Positions 56,660-64,000 of a stretch of DNA of 64,000 bases are shown here, in pieces. The stretch comes from Lentzea albidocapillata subsp. violacea (GTDB lineage: Bacteria > Actinomycetota > Actinomycetes > Mycobacteriales > Pseudonocardiaceae): the NCBI RefSeq assembly GCF_900100275.1, contig NZ_FNET01000005.1, positions 310,001 through 374,000 on the forward strand, in the 5' to 3' direction. The first letter of the stretch is position 1. Each line of letters begins with the position of its first letter. The position numbers and the translations under genes were made by a program. The notes beneath the pieces were generated by a model, which did no database searches, had not been told where the DNA came from, and was given only the letters and a program-made list of their open reading frames with translations.

Positions 56660-59188
56660 ATGACGTTCACCATCGGCTTCAAGTCCATCGACGGCACGAT
56701 GCTCACCACTGTGGGCGGCAAGGCCGCGAACCTCGGCGAGCTCACCAGGGCCGGCTTCCCGGTGCCGCAGGGCTTCTGCGTCACCACCGACGCCTACCGC
56801 GCCGTCGCGCGTGCCGACGAACTGGCAAGCACCACTCCGGAGAACGCCCGCAGGACGTTGCTGGAAACCGCTGTGCCGCAGGAGATCCGGGACGCGATCT
56901 TCGCCGAGTACCGCGAGCTCGGCGACGGTGGCGGCGCCGGCGTCCCGGTCGCGGTGCGGTCCAGCGCGACGGCCGAGGATCTGCCGTTCGCGAGCTTCGC
57001 GGGCCAGCAGGACACGTTCCTCAACGTCGTCGGCGAGGACGAGGTCGTCGATGCCGTGCGCCGGTGCTGGGCGTCGCTGTGGACGGACCGCGCGGTCAGC
57101 TACCGCGACACCAACGGCATCGACCACACCACGACCTACCTGGCCGTTGTCGTGCAACGGATGGTGCAGTCCGCGGTGTCCGGCGTGATGTTCACGGCGA
57201 ACCCGGTCACCGGCACGCGCGACCAGATCGTCATCGACGCGAGCCCTGGTCTCGGCGAGGCCGTGGTGTCCGGCGCCGTCAACCCCGACCACTTCGTCGT
57301 CGACGGCAGTGAGATCGCCGAGAAACGACTGGGGGACAAGAAACTCGTCGTTCGCTCGCTGCCCGGAGGCGGTACCGAGCACGTCGAGGTCGGCGAGAGC
57401 GGAGACCAGTGCCTCACCGACGGGCAGGTCCACGGGCTCGCCGTCCTCGGCCGCAAGGTGCAGCGGCACTACGGCTCGCCGCAGGACATCGAGTGGGCGA
57501 TCGACGACGACGGCGAGCTGCACCTCACCCAGGCGCGGCCGATCACGACGCTGTTCCCGTTGCCGGACAACCCGGACGGCAACGCGCACGCCTACTTCTG
57601 CTTCAGCCTCGCGCAGGGGCTCGAACGCCCGATCACGCCGATGGGGCGCGCGGCGTTCCGGGAGATCTCCAAGTCCGCTTTGGAGATCGTGATCGGCGAT
57701 CCGAAGAGCAAGTCCTATGTGGAGAGTGGCGAGCGCATCTTCTTCGACGTCACCAAGGTGTTGCAGAGCAAGGTGGGTCGTGAGTTCGTCACGCGCCTGC
57801 TCGGTGTGATGGAGGCGCGCTCCTCCGAGGTGTTGCGTGGCCTGTTCGACGATCCCAGGTTCGCGATCAGGAACTCCTCGCCGACGCCCGCGTTGAAGCG
57901 CGTTCTCAGGCTGGCCCGCCGTTTTCACGTGCCCGTGACGGCGATGAAGGCGCTGGCGAACCCCGAAAAGGCCGTGCGGGACGCGTTGCGGCTGGAACGC
58001 GAGATCCTGGAGAAGTCCGCGGCACTCTCGATCGAGCAGGCGCTGCAGCAGTGCGTCGTGCCGGTGCTGCCCCGCCTCGCGCCCACCGCGCTGGTCGGCT
58101 TCGCGATGCTCGGCCTGGTCGGCAAGATCGTGAGGACCGGGCCGGGGGAGTTGCAGACCGTGCTGCGCGGCCTGCCGAACAACATCACCACCGAGATGGA
58201 CATGGCGATGTGGGACCTCGCGCAGGAGATCCGGCACGATCCCGTCGCGCTACGGCAGTTCCAGAACGGTGAACGCCCCGCCGCGCTCGACCGCTTCCTC
58301 GCGCGGTGGGGCCACCGCGCCGTCGCCGAGATCGACCTGGGCCTGCCACGGTGGTCCGACGACCCGGCGCACGTCATCGGCGTCATCAAGAACTTCCTGC
58401 GCCTGGAAGGCGACCAGGGCCACCCCGACGCGGTCTTCGCACGCGGTGCCGCCGAAGCCGAGGCGATGATCGACACGCTCGCCCGCCGTGCCCGAGGCGG
58501 CGGCTGGTTCGTGCGCTTCGCGTTGCGCCGCACCAGGATGCTCGCCGGCCTGCGGGAGTACCCGAAGTACCTGATCATCACGTTGTTCGGCGCGTTGCGG
58601 AAGCGCGTCGCGGGCATCGGTGCCGAACTTGTCGCGGCCGGCCGGCTGGACGCCGCGGACGACGTGTTCTTCCTGAACTTCGAGGAAATGCGCTCCTCGC
58701 AAGGAGATCTGCGTCCGATCGTGGCCGGGCGCCGCGAGGTCTACGGCCGCGAGATGCGACGCAGGCACATCCCGCGCGTGTTGCTGTCGGACGGCACGGA
58801 ACCCGAAGCCGTGCACCACGGCGCCCCCGCCGAGGGCGATCTCGTCGGCACTCCGGCGTCGGCAGGCACCATCACCGGCATCGCGCGCGTCGTCATGGAC
58901 CCGGTCGGCGCGCACCTCGAACCGGGCGAGATTCTCGTGGCGCCGTCGACGGATCCTGGGTGGACGCCGCTGTTCCTGACGGCGGGCGGCCTCGTGATGG
59001 AGATGGGCGGCGCGAACTCGCACGGCGCGGTCGTGGCGCGGGAGTACGGCATTCCGGCGGTCGTGGGGGTGCGCGAGGCCGTGACGCGGATCAGGACCGG
59101 CGAGCGGATCACCGTGGACGGCAGCACGGGCGCGGTGACCACGCTGGAGTCGCCGGTTGAGCTCTCCGAGCGTGGGCCGGACGCGTAA
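56660..59188 (+). CDS. Rph-like PEP/pyruvate-binding dikinase (rifamycin phosphotransferase family)
   Basis: 842 aa, ATG after GGAGGGGTG. Three parts in Rph/PEP-synthase order: ATP-grasp domain (GGKAANLGELTRAGFPVPQGFCVTT, RSSATAEDLPFASFAGQQDTFLNVVG, QDIEWAIDDDGELHLTQARPITTLFP), a central region of about 400 residues, and the swivelling His domain with phospho-His788 in GGANSHGAVVAREYGIPAVVGV. The central region includes EYPKYLIITLFGALR, as in rifampin phosphotransferases, but is divergent. It may inactivate rifamycins or act on another substrate. No rifampin-associated element precedes it. Confidence 0.82.
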   Translation: MTFTIGFKSIDGTMLTTVGGKAANLGELTRAGFPVPQGFCVTTDAYRAVARADELASTTPENARRTLLETAVPQEIRDAIFAEYRELGDGGGAGVPVAVRSSATAEDLPFASFAGQQDTFLNVVGEDEVVDAVRRCWASLWTDRAVSYRDTNGIDHTTTYLAVVVQRMVQSAVSGVMFTANPVTGTRDQIVIDASPGLGEAVVSGAVNPDHFVVDGSEIAEKRLGDKKLVVRSLPGGGTEHVEVGESGDQCLTDGQVHGLAVLGRKVQRHYGSPQDIEWAIDDDGELHLTQARPITTLFPLPDNPDGNAHAYFCFSLAQGLERPITPMGRAAFREISKSALEIVIGDPKSKSYVESGERIFFDVTKVLQSKVGREFVTRLLGVMEARSSEVLRGLFDDPRFAIRNSSPTPALKRVLRLARRFHVPVTAMKALANPEKAVRDALRLEREILEKSAALSIEQALQQCVVPVLPRLAPTALVGFAMLGLVGKIVRTGPGELQTVLRGLPNNITTEMDMAMWDLAQEIRHDPVALRQFQNGERPAALDRFLARWGHRAVAEIDLGLPRWSDDPAHVIGVIKNFLRLEGDQGHPDAVFARGAAEAEAMIDTLARRARGGGWFVRFALRRTRMLAGLREYPKYLIITLFGALRKRVAGIGAELVAAGRLDAADDVFFLNFEEMRSSQGDLRPIVAGRREVYGREMRRRHIPRVLLSDGTEPEAVHHGAPAEGDLVGTPASAGTITGIARVVMDPVGAHLEPGEILVAPSTDPGWTPLFLTAGGLVMEMGGANSHGAVVAREYGIPAVVGVREAVTRIRTGERITVDGSTGAVTTLESPVELSERGPDA

Positions 59189-59198
59189 TGTCGGGTTC

Positions 59199-59855
59199 GT
59201 GGCTGAGTCCAAGGGTGAGCTGAACAAGGCCCAGCAGGGCATCGCCGACTACCTGCTGCGCGCCGGCGTCGACGGCTTCGGGCCGTTCAAGAGCGCCCGC
59301 GAGGCGGCGTCCGACGCCCTCGTCAAGAAGGGCGACGAGACCGACGCGATCAAGCACCTCGTCCGCACGCACGTGGCGCTCGCGGGCGCGCAGGGGTTCC
59401 TCACGAACCTCGGCGGCCTGATCACGCTGCCGATCTCGCTGCCGTCCAACGTCGCGGCCACCTACGTCATCCAGACGCACCTCATCGCGTCCATCGCGTC
59501 GCTGCGTGGCCACGACGTGGACAGCGATGAGGTGCAGATGGCCATCCTGCTGTGCCTTCTCGGCAATGCCGGAACCGAGCTGTTCAAAAAAGTCGGCATC
59601 AAGCAGTTCACCAAGAAGGCCGCGTCGGCACTCATCACAAAATACGGTACAAAGAAACTCGGTACCGTCGTGGCGAAGGGCGTTCCGCTGCTGGGCGGCG
59701 TCATCGGCGGTGGCGTCGACGCCGCGTCCACCAGGGCGGTCGGCGCATTCGCGAATCGCTACTTCACTCACACGGACGTATTGCCGAAGTTCATCGACGG
59801 CGAGGTGCTGTCCGTCCAGATCGAGGAAGCGGACGGAACGACCGACCCCCGTTAG
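59199..59855 (+). CDS. EcsC-family protein
   Basis: 218 aa, GTG 59199, 10 bp after the dikinase. EcsC features: AREAASDALVKKGDETDAIKHLVRTHVALAGAQGF, GGLITLPISLPSNVAATYVIQTHLIASIASLRGHD, and a Gly-rich hydrophobic stretch LLGGVIGGGVDAASTRAVG. Probably membrane-associated. EcsC proteins are of uncertain role, linked in Bacillus to secretion and membrane stress. Its stop overlaps the convergent DUF4239 gene by 4 bp. Confidence 0.85.
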   Translation: MAESKGELNKAQQGIADYLLRAGVDGFGPFKSAREAASDALVKKGDETDAIKHLVRTHVALAGAQGFLTNLGGLITLPISLPSNVAATYVIQTHLIASIASLRGHDVDSDEVQMAILLCLLGNAGTELFKKVGIKQFTKKAASALITKYGTKKLGTVVAKGVPLLGGVIGGGVDAASTRAVGAFANRYFTHTDVLPKFIDGEVLSVQIEEADGTTDPR

Positions 59856-60610
59856 CTCAACCGGTCCAACGCGGAACTGAACGCGTCCGGCGGGATGAGT
59901 ACGCCGCCGCTGAACGGGTTCTGCAACTGGTAGATCGCGAACAGCAGCAGGACCAGCGTCGAGCTCAGCGTGATCGTGATCAGCAGCTGCGAGGTCAGGG
60001 TCGGCCCGCCGAACAGGTACGGGAACAGCAGCGAGAGACCGGTGCCGATCAGCAGCGCGAGCCACACGACCGGGTTGACCCCGTTGTCCGCCGCGTCCAG
60101 CCGTTCCTGCCTGGCCTGGTAGACCTCCCACAGCTGGTTCGCCGCCTCGGCCTTGCGGTCCTCCTGCCAGCCGCCGTCCGGCGCCGCCGTCGAGATCGTG
60201 TCCCTGAGCTGGTTCAACGTGGTCCAGCCCTGGTTGCCGACCTCTTCGCCCTCACGCATGCGGGGCCATTCGTCGTCGACGACGGTCGACACGTAGTCGC
60301 GGATCAGCTGGTCGACCTTCGACTTCGCGGGCTCGGGCAGGGAGTCCGCCGACCAGGTGACGGCGACCAGCGCGTTGGCCTCCTTCTGCACCTGTTCCTC
60401 GGCGCCGTTGGCCGAGTCGAACAGGGAGATGAGGATGAACGCGGCGAGAACCGCGTGCAGGCCGGCGACGATGCTGAACACCGACCCGCCCGCGCCGAGG
60501 TTTTTCTCGTTCACGTCCGCCGAGCCGAACCGGCGGGTGATGACGACGAGAACGGCGGAGATGGCGGCGGCCCCGAGAACCCAGAGCGTGCCGCTGAGGT
60601 AAATGCTCAA
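59852..60610 (-). CDS. DUF4239 membrane protein
   Basis: 252 aa, TTG start with AGGAG upstream. N-terminal helix, VNEKNLGAGGSVFSIVAGLHAVLAAFILISLFD, a charged central domain (EVGNQGWTTLNQLRDTI) and two C-terminal helices (PVVWLALLIGTGLSLLFPYLF, LLITITLSSTLVLLLFAIYQ) ending in LQNPFSGGVLIPPDAF, the family's signature end. Function unknown; DUF4239 proteins are common in actinomycetes and proteobacteria. Confidence 0.87.
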   Translation of the reverse strand: MSIYLSGTLWVLGAAAISAVLVVITRRFGSADVNEKNLGAGGSVFSIVAGLHAVLAAFILISLFDSANGAEEQVQKEANALVAVTWSADSLPEPAKSKVDQLIRDYVSTVVDDEWPRMREGEEVGNQGWTTLNQLRDTISTAAPDGGWQEDRKAEAANQLWEVYQARQERLDAADNGVNPVVWLALLIGTGLSLLFPYLFGGPTLTSQLLITITLSSTLVLLLFAIYQLQNPFSGGVLIPPDAFSSALDRLS

Positions 60611-60697
60611 TTCGGCTCCTTTCTGGTGTGGGATTAGACCACGGTCTACTGTGACCGGTACAGCAAGGTCTGGTTAACGAGTAATGGTCAGGTGGGA

Positions 60698-61888
60698 ATG
60701 CGCGGCAACAGCACAAATACCCGGTTGTCGTATTGGGTTACTCCATACCGGTGGCGGCGCGATTCCCTCGCGTTGAGCGCTGTCTCGTCGCTGTTGGTGC
60801 TTTCCACGCCGTTCACCAGCGCCGTTGCTCAAGCCGCGCCGCCGAACTGTGACGCTTATCAAGTACGTTCATCCCATCGTGGAGACTTTTCGACGTTCAC
60901 GAAAGTGGACGTGTCATCCGGTGGAGTGACTGAAGTGGCCCGCCTGGACTACGCGGTGAACGCACTGGGGTACTCGTCGGCGCTGGGCCGTTTGGTTGGA
61001 CTTACGTCCAAGGGCCACCGCTGGTGGAAGAACCCGTCGCACGTCGTGCTGATCGATACCAAGGGAGTGGTCAACGACCTCGGACCCGTTGACGCGCACT
61101 GGTTCCGCACCGACGACGTGTCGGCGGGCGCGGTCGTCGGCACCACGTTCTACGTGCGTGACCACGCCCGGCTGCACGCCATCGACATCGACCCGGAGAG
61201 CCCGTCGTATCTCAAGATCGTGCGCACCGTGGTGCTGGACTGGCCCGCCCTGACGCTCGACGACTTCACCGTCGACCCGTCGAGCGGGAAGCTGACCGGG
61301 GTGTCGGCCGCGGGCTGGGGGCCGGGTGAGGTCGTGTCGTTCGACCCGGCGACCGGGCGGGTGCTGAGCAAGGCGGAGATCGCCAACCTGCCCGGCACGT
61401 CCACCTTTGGCGCCGTGCTGATCGACTCTGCCGGCACCGTCTACGCCATCAACAACGGCTACAAGGGCCGCGGCCGCGTCTACCGCATCACGGGCACTGC
61501 GGCGGTGGAGCTCTCGACGGGCCCGCAAATGGGCATGATCGACGCGGCGGGCTGCCTGCCGAACCCGATGCCGCCGCGCGTCGAACCTCCCGCACCCCGC
61601 CCCGAGGTGCCGCCGCCCCCGCTCGTTCCTCCCGCGCCGATCCCGGCTCCGGCTCCGGCGCCCGCACCGGTCGTGCCGCCGCCTTCGCCCATCACGGCCA
61701 CGCCGCCGCCCGTTCCGCCGCGGCAACCGGTGCCGGTGCGTGCCGCACGTCAGAGGCCCGAGCCCCGCAAGGATCTTCCGCTCGACCCGGAGACCACGCC
61801 GATGACCAAGTCCCGCAAGTGGGCGATGGTCACCGTCATCCTCGTGATGCTCGGCGCCGGAGCGGCCGCCGCGCGGGCCCGGGGTTAG
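60698..61888 (+). CDS. Exported propeller-like protein with Pro-rich stalk and C-terminal helix
   Basis: 396 aa from ATG 60698 (GTG 60692 is in frame). Long basic N-region then a signal helix (LALSAVSSLLVLSTPFTSAVAQA). Domain of about 230 residues with repeated strands (VARLDYAVNALGYSSALGRLVGLT, YLKIVRTVVLDWPALTLDDFTVDP, FGAVLIDSAGTVYAINNGYKGRGRVYRI) and two Cys; it resembles the DUF6923-type propellers of actinomycetes. Pro-rich stalk of about 75 residues, membrane helix (WAMVTVILVMLGAGAAAA) and a basic end. Surface display is likely; partner unknown. Confidence 0.78.
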   Translation: MRGNSTNTRLSYWVTPYRWRRDSLALSAVSSLLVLSTPFTSAVAQAAPPNCDAYQVRSSHRGDFSTFTKVDVSSGGVTEVARLDYAVNALGYSSALGRLVGLTSKGHRWWKNPSHVVLIDTKGVVNDLGPVDAHWFRTDDVSAGAVVGTTFYVRDHARLHAIDIDPESPSYLKIVRTVVLDWPALTLDDFTVDPSSGKLTGVSAAGWGPGEVVSFDPATGRVLSKAEIANLPGTSTFGAVLIDSAGTVYAINNGYKGRGRVYRITGTAAVELSTGPQMGMIDAAGCLPNPMPPRVEPPAPRPEVPPPPLVPPAPIPAPAPAPAPVVPPPSPITATPPPVPPRQPVPVRAARQRPEPRKDLPLDPETTPMTKSRKWAMVTVILVMLGAGAAAARARG

Positions 61889-62097
61889 AACTCGGCTTAA
61901 TTCGGTTGGCACCAGGCGGCAGCGTCGGTAGCGTTGCGGACATGCTCTTCATCTGATGAAGCCCCGCAGCGCTCTCGACGCTGCCCCTTCGCGACCTCGT
62001 CGTCGCGCGCGTCTCCGGTGACCCATGCGCGGGTCCATCTCTCACGGCCGTCTTTCGCCGTGTCCTTTGCACGCCCTCTTCGCGAGGAGGCTTTCGC
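61889..62097 (+). other. Leader region of a small-protein gene
   Basis: No gene longer than 25 codons. Contains the inverted repeat CTTCATC-T-GATGAAG (61947-61961). A four-codon frame ATG CTC TTC ATC TGA (61942-61956) overlaps by TGATGA a 21-codon basic frame. It ends with GCGAGGAGG before the 55-aa gene. Possibly an untranslated leader. Confidence 0.4.
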
Positions 62098-62265
62098 ATG
62101 CCTGACACCACCCAACCCCAGCCCGAGCCGGGCAACCGCGCTGCGCGACGTGCGCAGAAGCGGGGCAAGCAGGACCAGAACACGCACTTCCAGCTGCCGC
62201 AGCAGCGGGTGCCGATGGTCCATCCGCGCCAGTTCGCGACCCGTCGCCGCGGAGGATCCGCGTAG
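62098..62265 (+). CDS. Small basic protein
   Basis: 55 aa, ATG with a strong AGGAGG seven bases upstream. Composition is rich in Arg, Gln and Pro, with NRAARRAQKRGKQ near the N-terminus and HPRQFATRRRGGSA at the end; no hydrophobic segment. It could bind nucleic acid. A hairpin follows 27 bp after the stop. Unknown family; the ribosome site, codon use and terminator support expression. Confidence 0.7.
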   Translation: MPDTTQPQPEPGNRAARRAQKRGKQDQNTHFQLPQQRVPMVHPRQFATRRRGGSA

Positions 62266-62291
62266 CCGACGCCGAACCAGGCGCGACACCA

Positions 62292-62325
62292 GCAGAGGAC
62301 GTGGCCGAACGGTCACGTCCTCTGC
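62292..62325 (+). terminator. Hairpin terminator
   Basis: GCAGAGGACGTGGCC pairs with GGTCACGTCCTCTGC (one mismatch) around GAAC. Confidence 0.82.
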
Positions 62326-62409
62326 TCCCTTCGTGGGCTTGGCCTCCCGTTCTGTCCGAATCCGATCTAGCCTGAGTTGCTACCGGACCGACAGGATCGG
62401 AGGCGCCAG

Positions 62410-62838
62410 GTGAGGATCGCTGACGTTTTGCGGACCAAGGGATCGGCGGTCGCGACAATCGACCCGGACGTACCGGTGTCCGAACTGCTCAGAGCGCTCG
62501 CCGAACACAACATCGGCGCGATCGTCGTCGTCGGTTCTTCCGGCGTGGCGGGGATCGTGTCGGAGCGCGACGTGGTGCGCCGGCTGCACGAGGTCGGTGC
62601 CGGCCTGCTGTCTTCACCCGTGTCGGCGATCATGACCGCCGACGTCTTCACCTGTTCGCCGTCGGACACGGTGGACAGTCTCACGGTCGTGATGACCGAG
62701 CGGCGCTTCCGCCACGTACCCGTGCTGTCCGACGGGCAACTGGTCGGGATCGTCAGCATCGGCGACGTGGTGAAGAGCCGGATCGGACAGCTCGAGCAAT
62801 CACAGAACCAGCTGCAGGCCTACATCGCCCAAGGCTGA
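62410..62838 (+). CDS. Two-CBS-domain protein
   Basis: 142 aa, GTG start. The two CBS motifs follow one another: IDPDVPVSELLRALAEHNIGAIVVV.. GIVSERDVVRRL and CSPSDTVDSLTVVMTERRFRHVPVL..GIVSIGDVVKSRI. CBS pairs bind adenosyl ligands (AMP, ATP, SAM); stand-alone versions act as sensors in hypoxia or redox responses. No partner gene is adjacent except the MBL protein 39 bp downstream. Confidence 0.92.
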   Translation: MRIADVLRTKGSAVATIDPDVPVSELLRALAEHNIGAIVVVGSSGVAGIVSERDVVRRLHEVGAGLLSSPVSAIMTADVFTCSPSDTVDSLTVVMTERRFRHVPVLSDGQLVGIVSIGDVVKSRIGQLEQSQNQLQAYIAQG

Positions 62839-62877
62839 CCGGCGGCGGACACGGGACCCCTCAGTAGGCTGGATCGG

Positions 62878-63819
62878 GTGAAACCTTCTCCTGACCGGCC
62901 CGAACTCCTCCCAGAACTGGTGGAGGTCGCACCAGGGGTCCACGCCTACATCCAGCCCGACGGGTCCTGGATGATCAACAACACCGGCATCGTCGTCGGC
63001 TCAGATGACACGCTGCTGCTCGTGGACACCACGTCCACCGAGGCACGCAACCGCGCGTTGCTCGCCTCGGTGGCGTCGGTGTGTCCCGCGGCCCCGAGCT
63101 ACGTGATCAACACCCACCACCACGGCGACCACACCTTCGGCAACTGGCTCATGCCACCCTCGACCGTGATTGTCGGCCACGAGGCATGCCGCGAAGAGGT
63201 GCTCGCCGCCGGCCTGCTCGCCGCGCAGGTCCTGACCGGCCCGGACTACGGCCACATCGAGGTCCGCCCGCCGTCGCTCACCTACAGCACCTCGCTGACG
63301 CTGTACCTGGGCACGCGCGTGGTCGAACTGCACCACCCCGGCCCAGCGCACACCCGCGGCGACACCATCGCGTGGCTCCCGGCAGAGCGCGTCCTGTTCA
63401 CCGGCGACCTGGTCTTCGCGGGCGGCCAGCCGTTCCTCGCCGAGGGCAGCATCCACGGCTACCTGTCAGCACTCGAGTTCCTGCGTGCATTCAACGCCGA
63501 CGTGGTCGTCCCCGGTCACGGTCCGCTGCTGCGCGGTCCCGAGATCGCTCGTGTTCTCGACGACCTGGTCGCCTACACGACCTACCTCTCGGAACTGGCC
63601 ACGTCCGGCCATGCCTCCGGCAAGACTCCGATGGAAGCCGTCCGGGAGGCGGGAGAGTCGCGCTTCTCGTCGTGGCAGGAGTCCGAACGCCTGGTCGGCA
63701 ACCTTCACCGCGCCTACCACGAGATCGACGGCAAGCCGCTCTCCGAACGCCTCGAACTGCCTCGCGTGTGGATGGACATGATGGAGCTCCACGGCGGCCC
63801 CATCGCCTGCCACGCCTGA
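62878..63819 (+). CDS. Metallo-beta-lactamase-fold hydrolase
   Basis: 313 aa, GTG start. Metal ligands: THHHGDHTFGN, a His in GPAHTRGDT, Asp in VLFTGDLVF and a His in VVPGHGPLL. The layout (SWMINNTGIVVGSDDTLLLVDT) matches MBL proteins of the quinoprotein-relay/SoxH-like group. Cytoplasmic, no signal peptide. Substrate unknown. It may be co-transcribed with the CBS gene. Confidence 0.88.
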   Translation: MKPSPDRPELLPELVEVAPGVHAYIQPDGSWMINNTGIVVGSDDTLLLVDTTSTEARNRALLASVASVCPAAPSYVINTHHHGDHTFGNWLMPPSTVIVGHEACREEVLAAGLLAAQVLTGPDYGHIEVRPPSLTYSTSLTLYLGTRVVELHHPGPAHTRGDTIAWLPAERVLFTGDLVFAGGQPFLAEGSIHGYLSALEFLRAFNADVVVPGHGPLLRGPEIARVLDDLVAYTTYLSELATSGHASGKTPMEAVREAGESRFSSWQESERLVGNLHRAYHEIDGKPLSERLELPRVWMDMMELHGGPIACHA

Positions 63820-63823
63820 CGCC

Positions 63824-63836
63824 AACCAATATATTG
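63824..63836. repeat. AT-rich palindrome copy (AACCAATATATTG)
   Basis: CAATATATTG core at 63827-63836, eight bases after the MBL stop. Confidence 0.6.
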
Positions 63837-63928
63837 CGCTCGTGGCTGTCGACGACGCACCTCCGCCGCGTGGCCAGAACCCGCTACCTGCTGCTTCACG
63901 ACCTCAAGGCCTATAAGTTCGAATCATG

Positions 63929-64000
63929 CTACACGACGTCGCCGACGCCACGCACCGATATATTAGTTTGCTCGCCGCTGACCAGCGCGAACACGCGATT
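63929..64000 (-). CDS. C-terminal end of a minus-strand gene, cut by window edge
   Basis: Open on the minus strand from base 64000 to a TAG at 63931-63929, giving a visible C-terminus FALVSGEQTNISVRGVGDVV. Outside the AT-rich palindrome nearly every codon ends in G or C, as in real genes here. The opposite plus-strand frame from ATG 63926 (MLHDVADATHRYISLL..) is also open but has weaker codon use. It would be convergent with the MBL gene. No family can be assigned. Confidence 0.45.
   Translation of the reverse strand, partial: NRVFALVSGEQTNISVRGVGDVV
63955..63967. repeat. AT-rich palindrome copy (CCGATATATTAGTT)
   Basis: Core 63957-63964 with one mismatch to the palindrome; in the minus-strand frame it again uses ATA (Asn-Ile-Ser). 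Confidence 0.55.

Noticed and set aside
63842..63916. 24-codon frame starting GTG at 63842
   Set aside because: No ribosome site, low-complexity product; treated as intergenic.

Overview
The window is a high-GC actinomycete chromosome segment with GTG/TTG starts, strongly GC-ending codons and many 4-bp translational overlaps. Gene content and order point to the Pseudonocardiales (Lentzea/Saccharothrix/Actinosynnema-like; the genus is an inference). The backbone follows the Mycobacterium tuberculosis recA-lexA neighbourhood: DUF3046-recA-recX, miaB-Rv2732c-like-DUF349-Rv2728c-like-miaA-dapF, hflX, lexA-small SOS membrane protein-nrdR, followed by nrdJ.

Layout. 0-12 kb: a truncated methyltransferase, a GntR regulator coupled to ACC deaminase (acdS), a large Lhr helicase, a membrane-anchored Hsp70-like protein, an MFS exporter, then recA-recX under an SOS box and a RecA-NDp-type promoter. 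12-37 kb interrupts the mycobacterial order between recX and miaB. It holds an OhrR-type regulator, a secreted hydrolase and protease, an RNA ligase/HD-polynucleotide kinase repair pair, an ECF sigma/anti-sigma pair divergent from a DUF4142 gene, a LAL-type LuxR regulator, an Entner-Doudoroff edd/eda pair, an Sdh1-type succinate dehydrogenase operon, gluABCD glutamate uptake and a two-component system with an orphan TAXI lipoprotein. 37-48 kb: tRNA modification (miaB, miaA), dapF and hflX, interleaved with an SMP-30 lactonase, an exporter and an ArsR regulator. 48-55 kb: a P450, an IS30-HTH/winged-helix regulator, lexA, a small SOS membrane protein and nrdR-nrdJ. 55-64 kb: a degenerate HNH-like gene, an Rph-like dikinase, EcsC and DUF4239 membrane proteins, a secreted propeller protein, a 55-aa basic protein, CBS and metallo-beta-lactamase-fold proteins, and a gene end running off the right edge.

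Two non-genic signals stand out. (1) An AT-rich palindrome, roughly AACYRATATATYRGTT, occurs about a dozen times although the background is very GC-rich. Several copies lie inside coding sequence, where they force rare ATA or TAT codons. (2) A dispersed, partly palindromic repeat of about 46-57 bp occurs four times (17.3, 23.55, 23.7 and 49.6 kb); two copies share an identical 38-bp core 26 kb apart. The two signals sit together at 17.2-17.5 and 23.5-23.8 kb.

How the genes work together: recA, lexA and the small SOS gene carry matching SOS boxes and form the DNA-damage circuit. nrdR-nrdJ supply dNTPs. The ECF sigma factor appears to drive both itself and DUF4142 around a Crp site. A second Crp-like site precedes the sdh operon. 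No tRNA, rRNA, CRISPR array, prophage or complete IS was seen.
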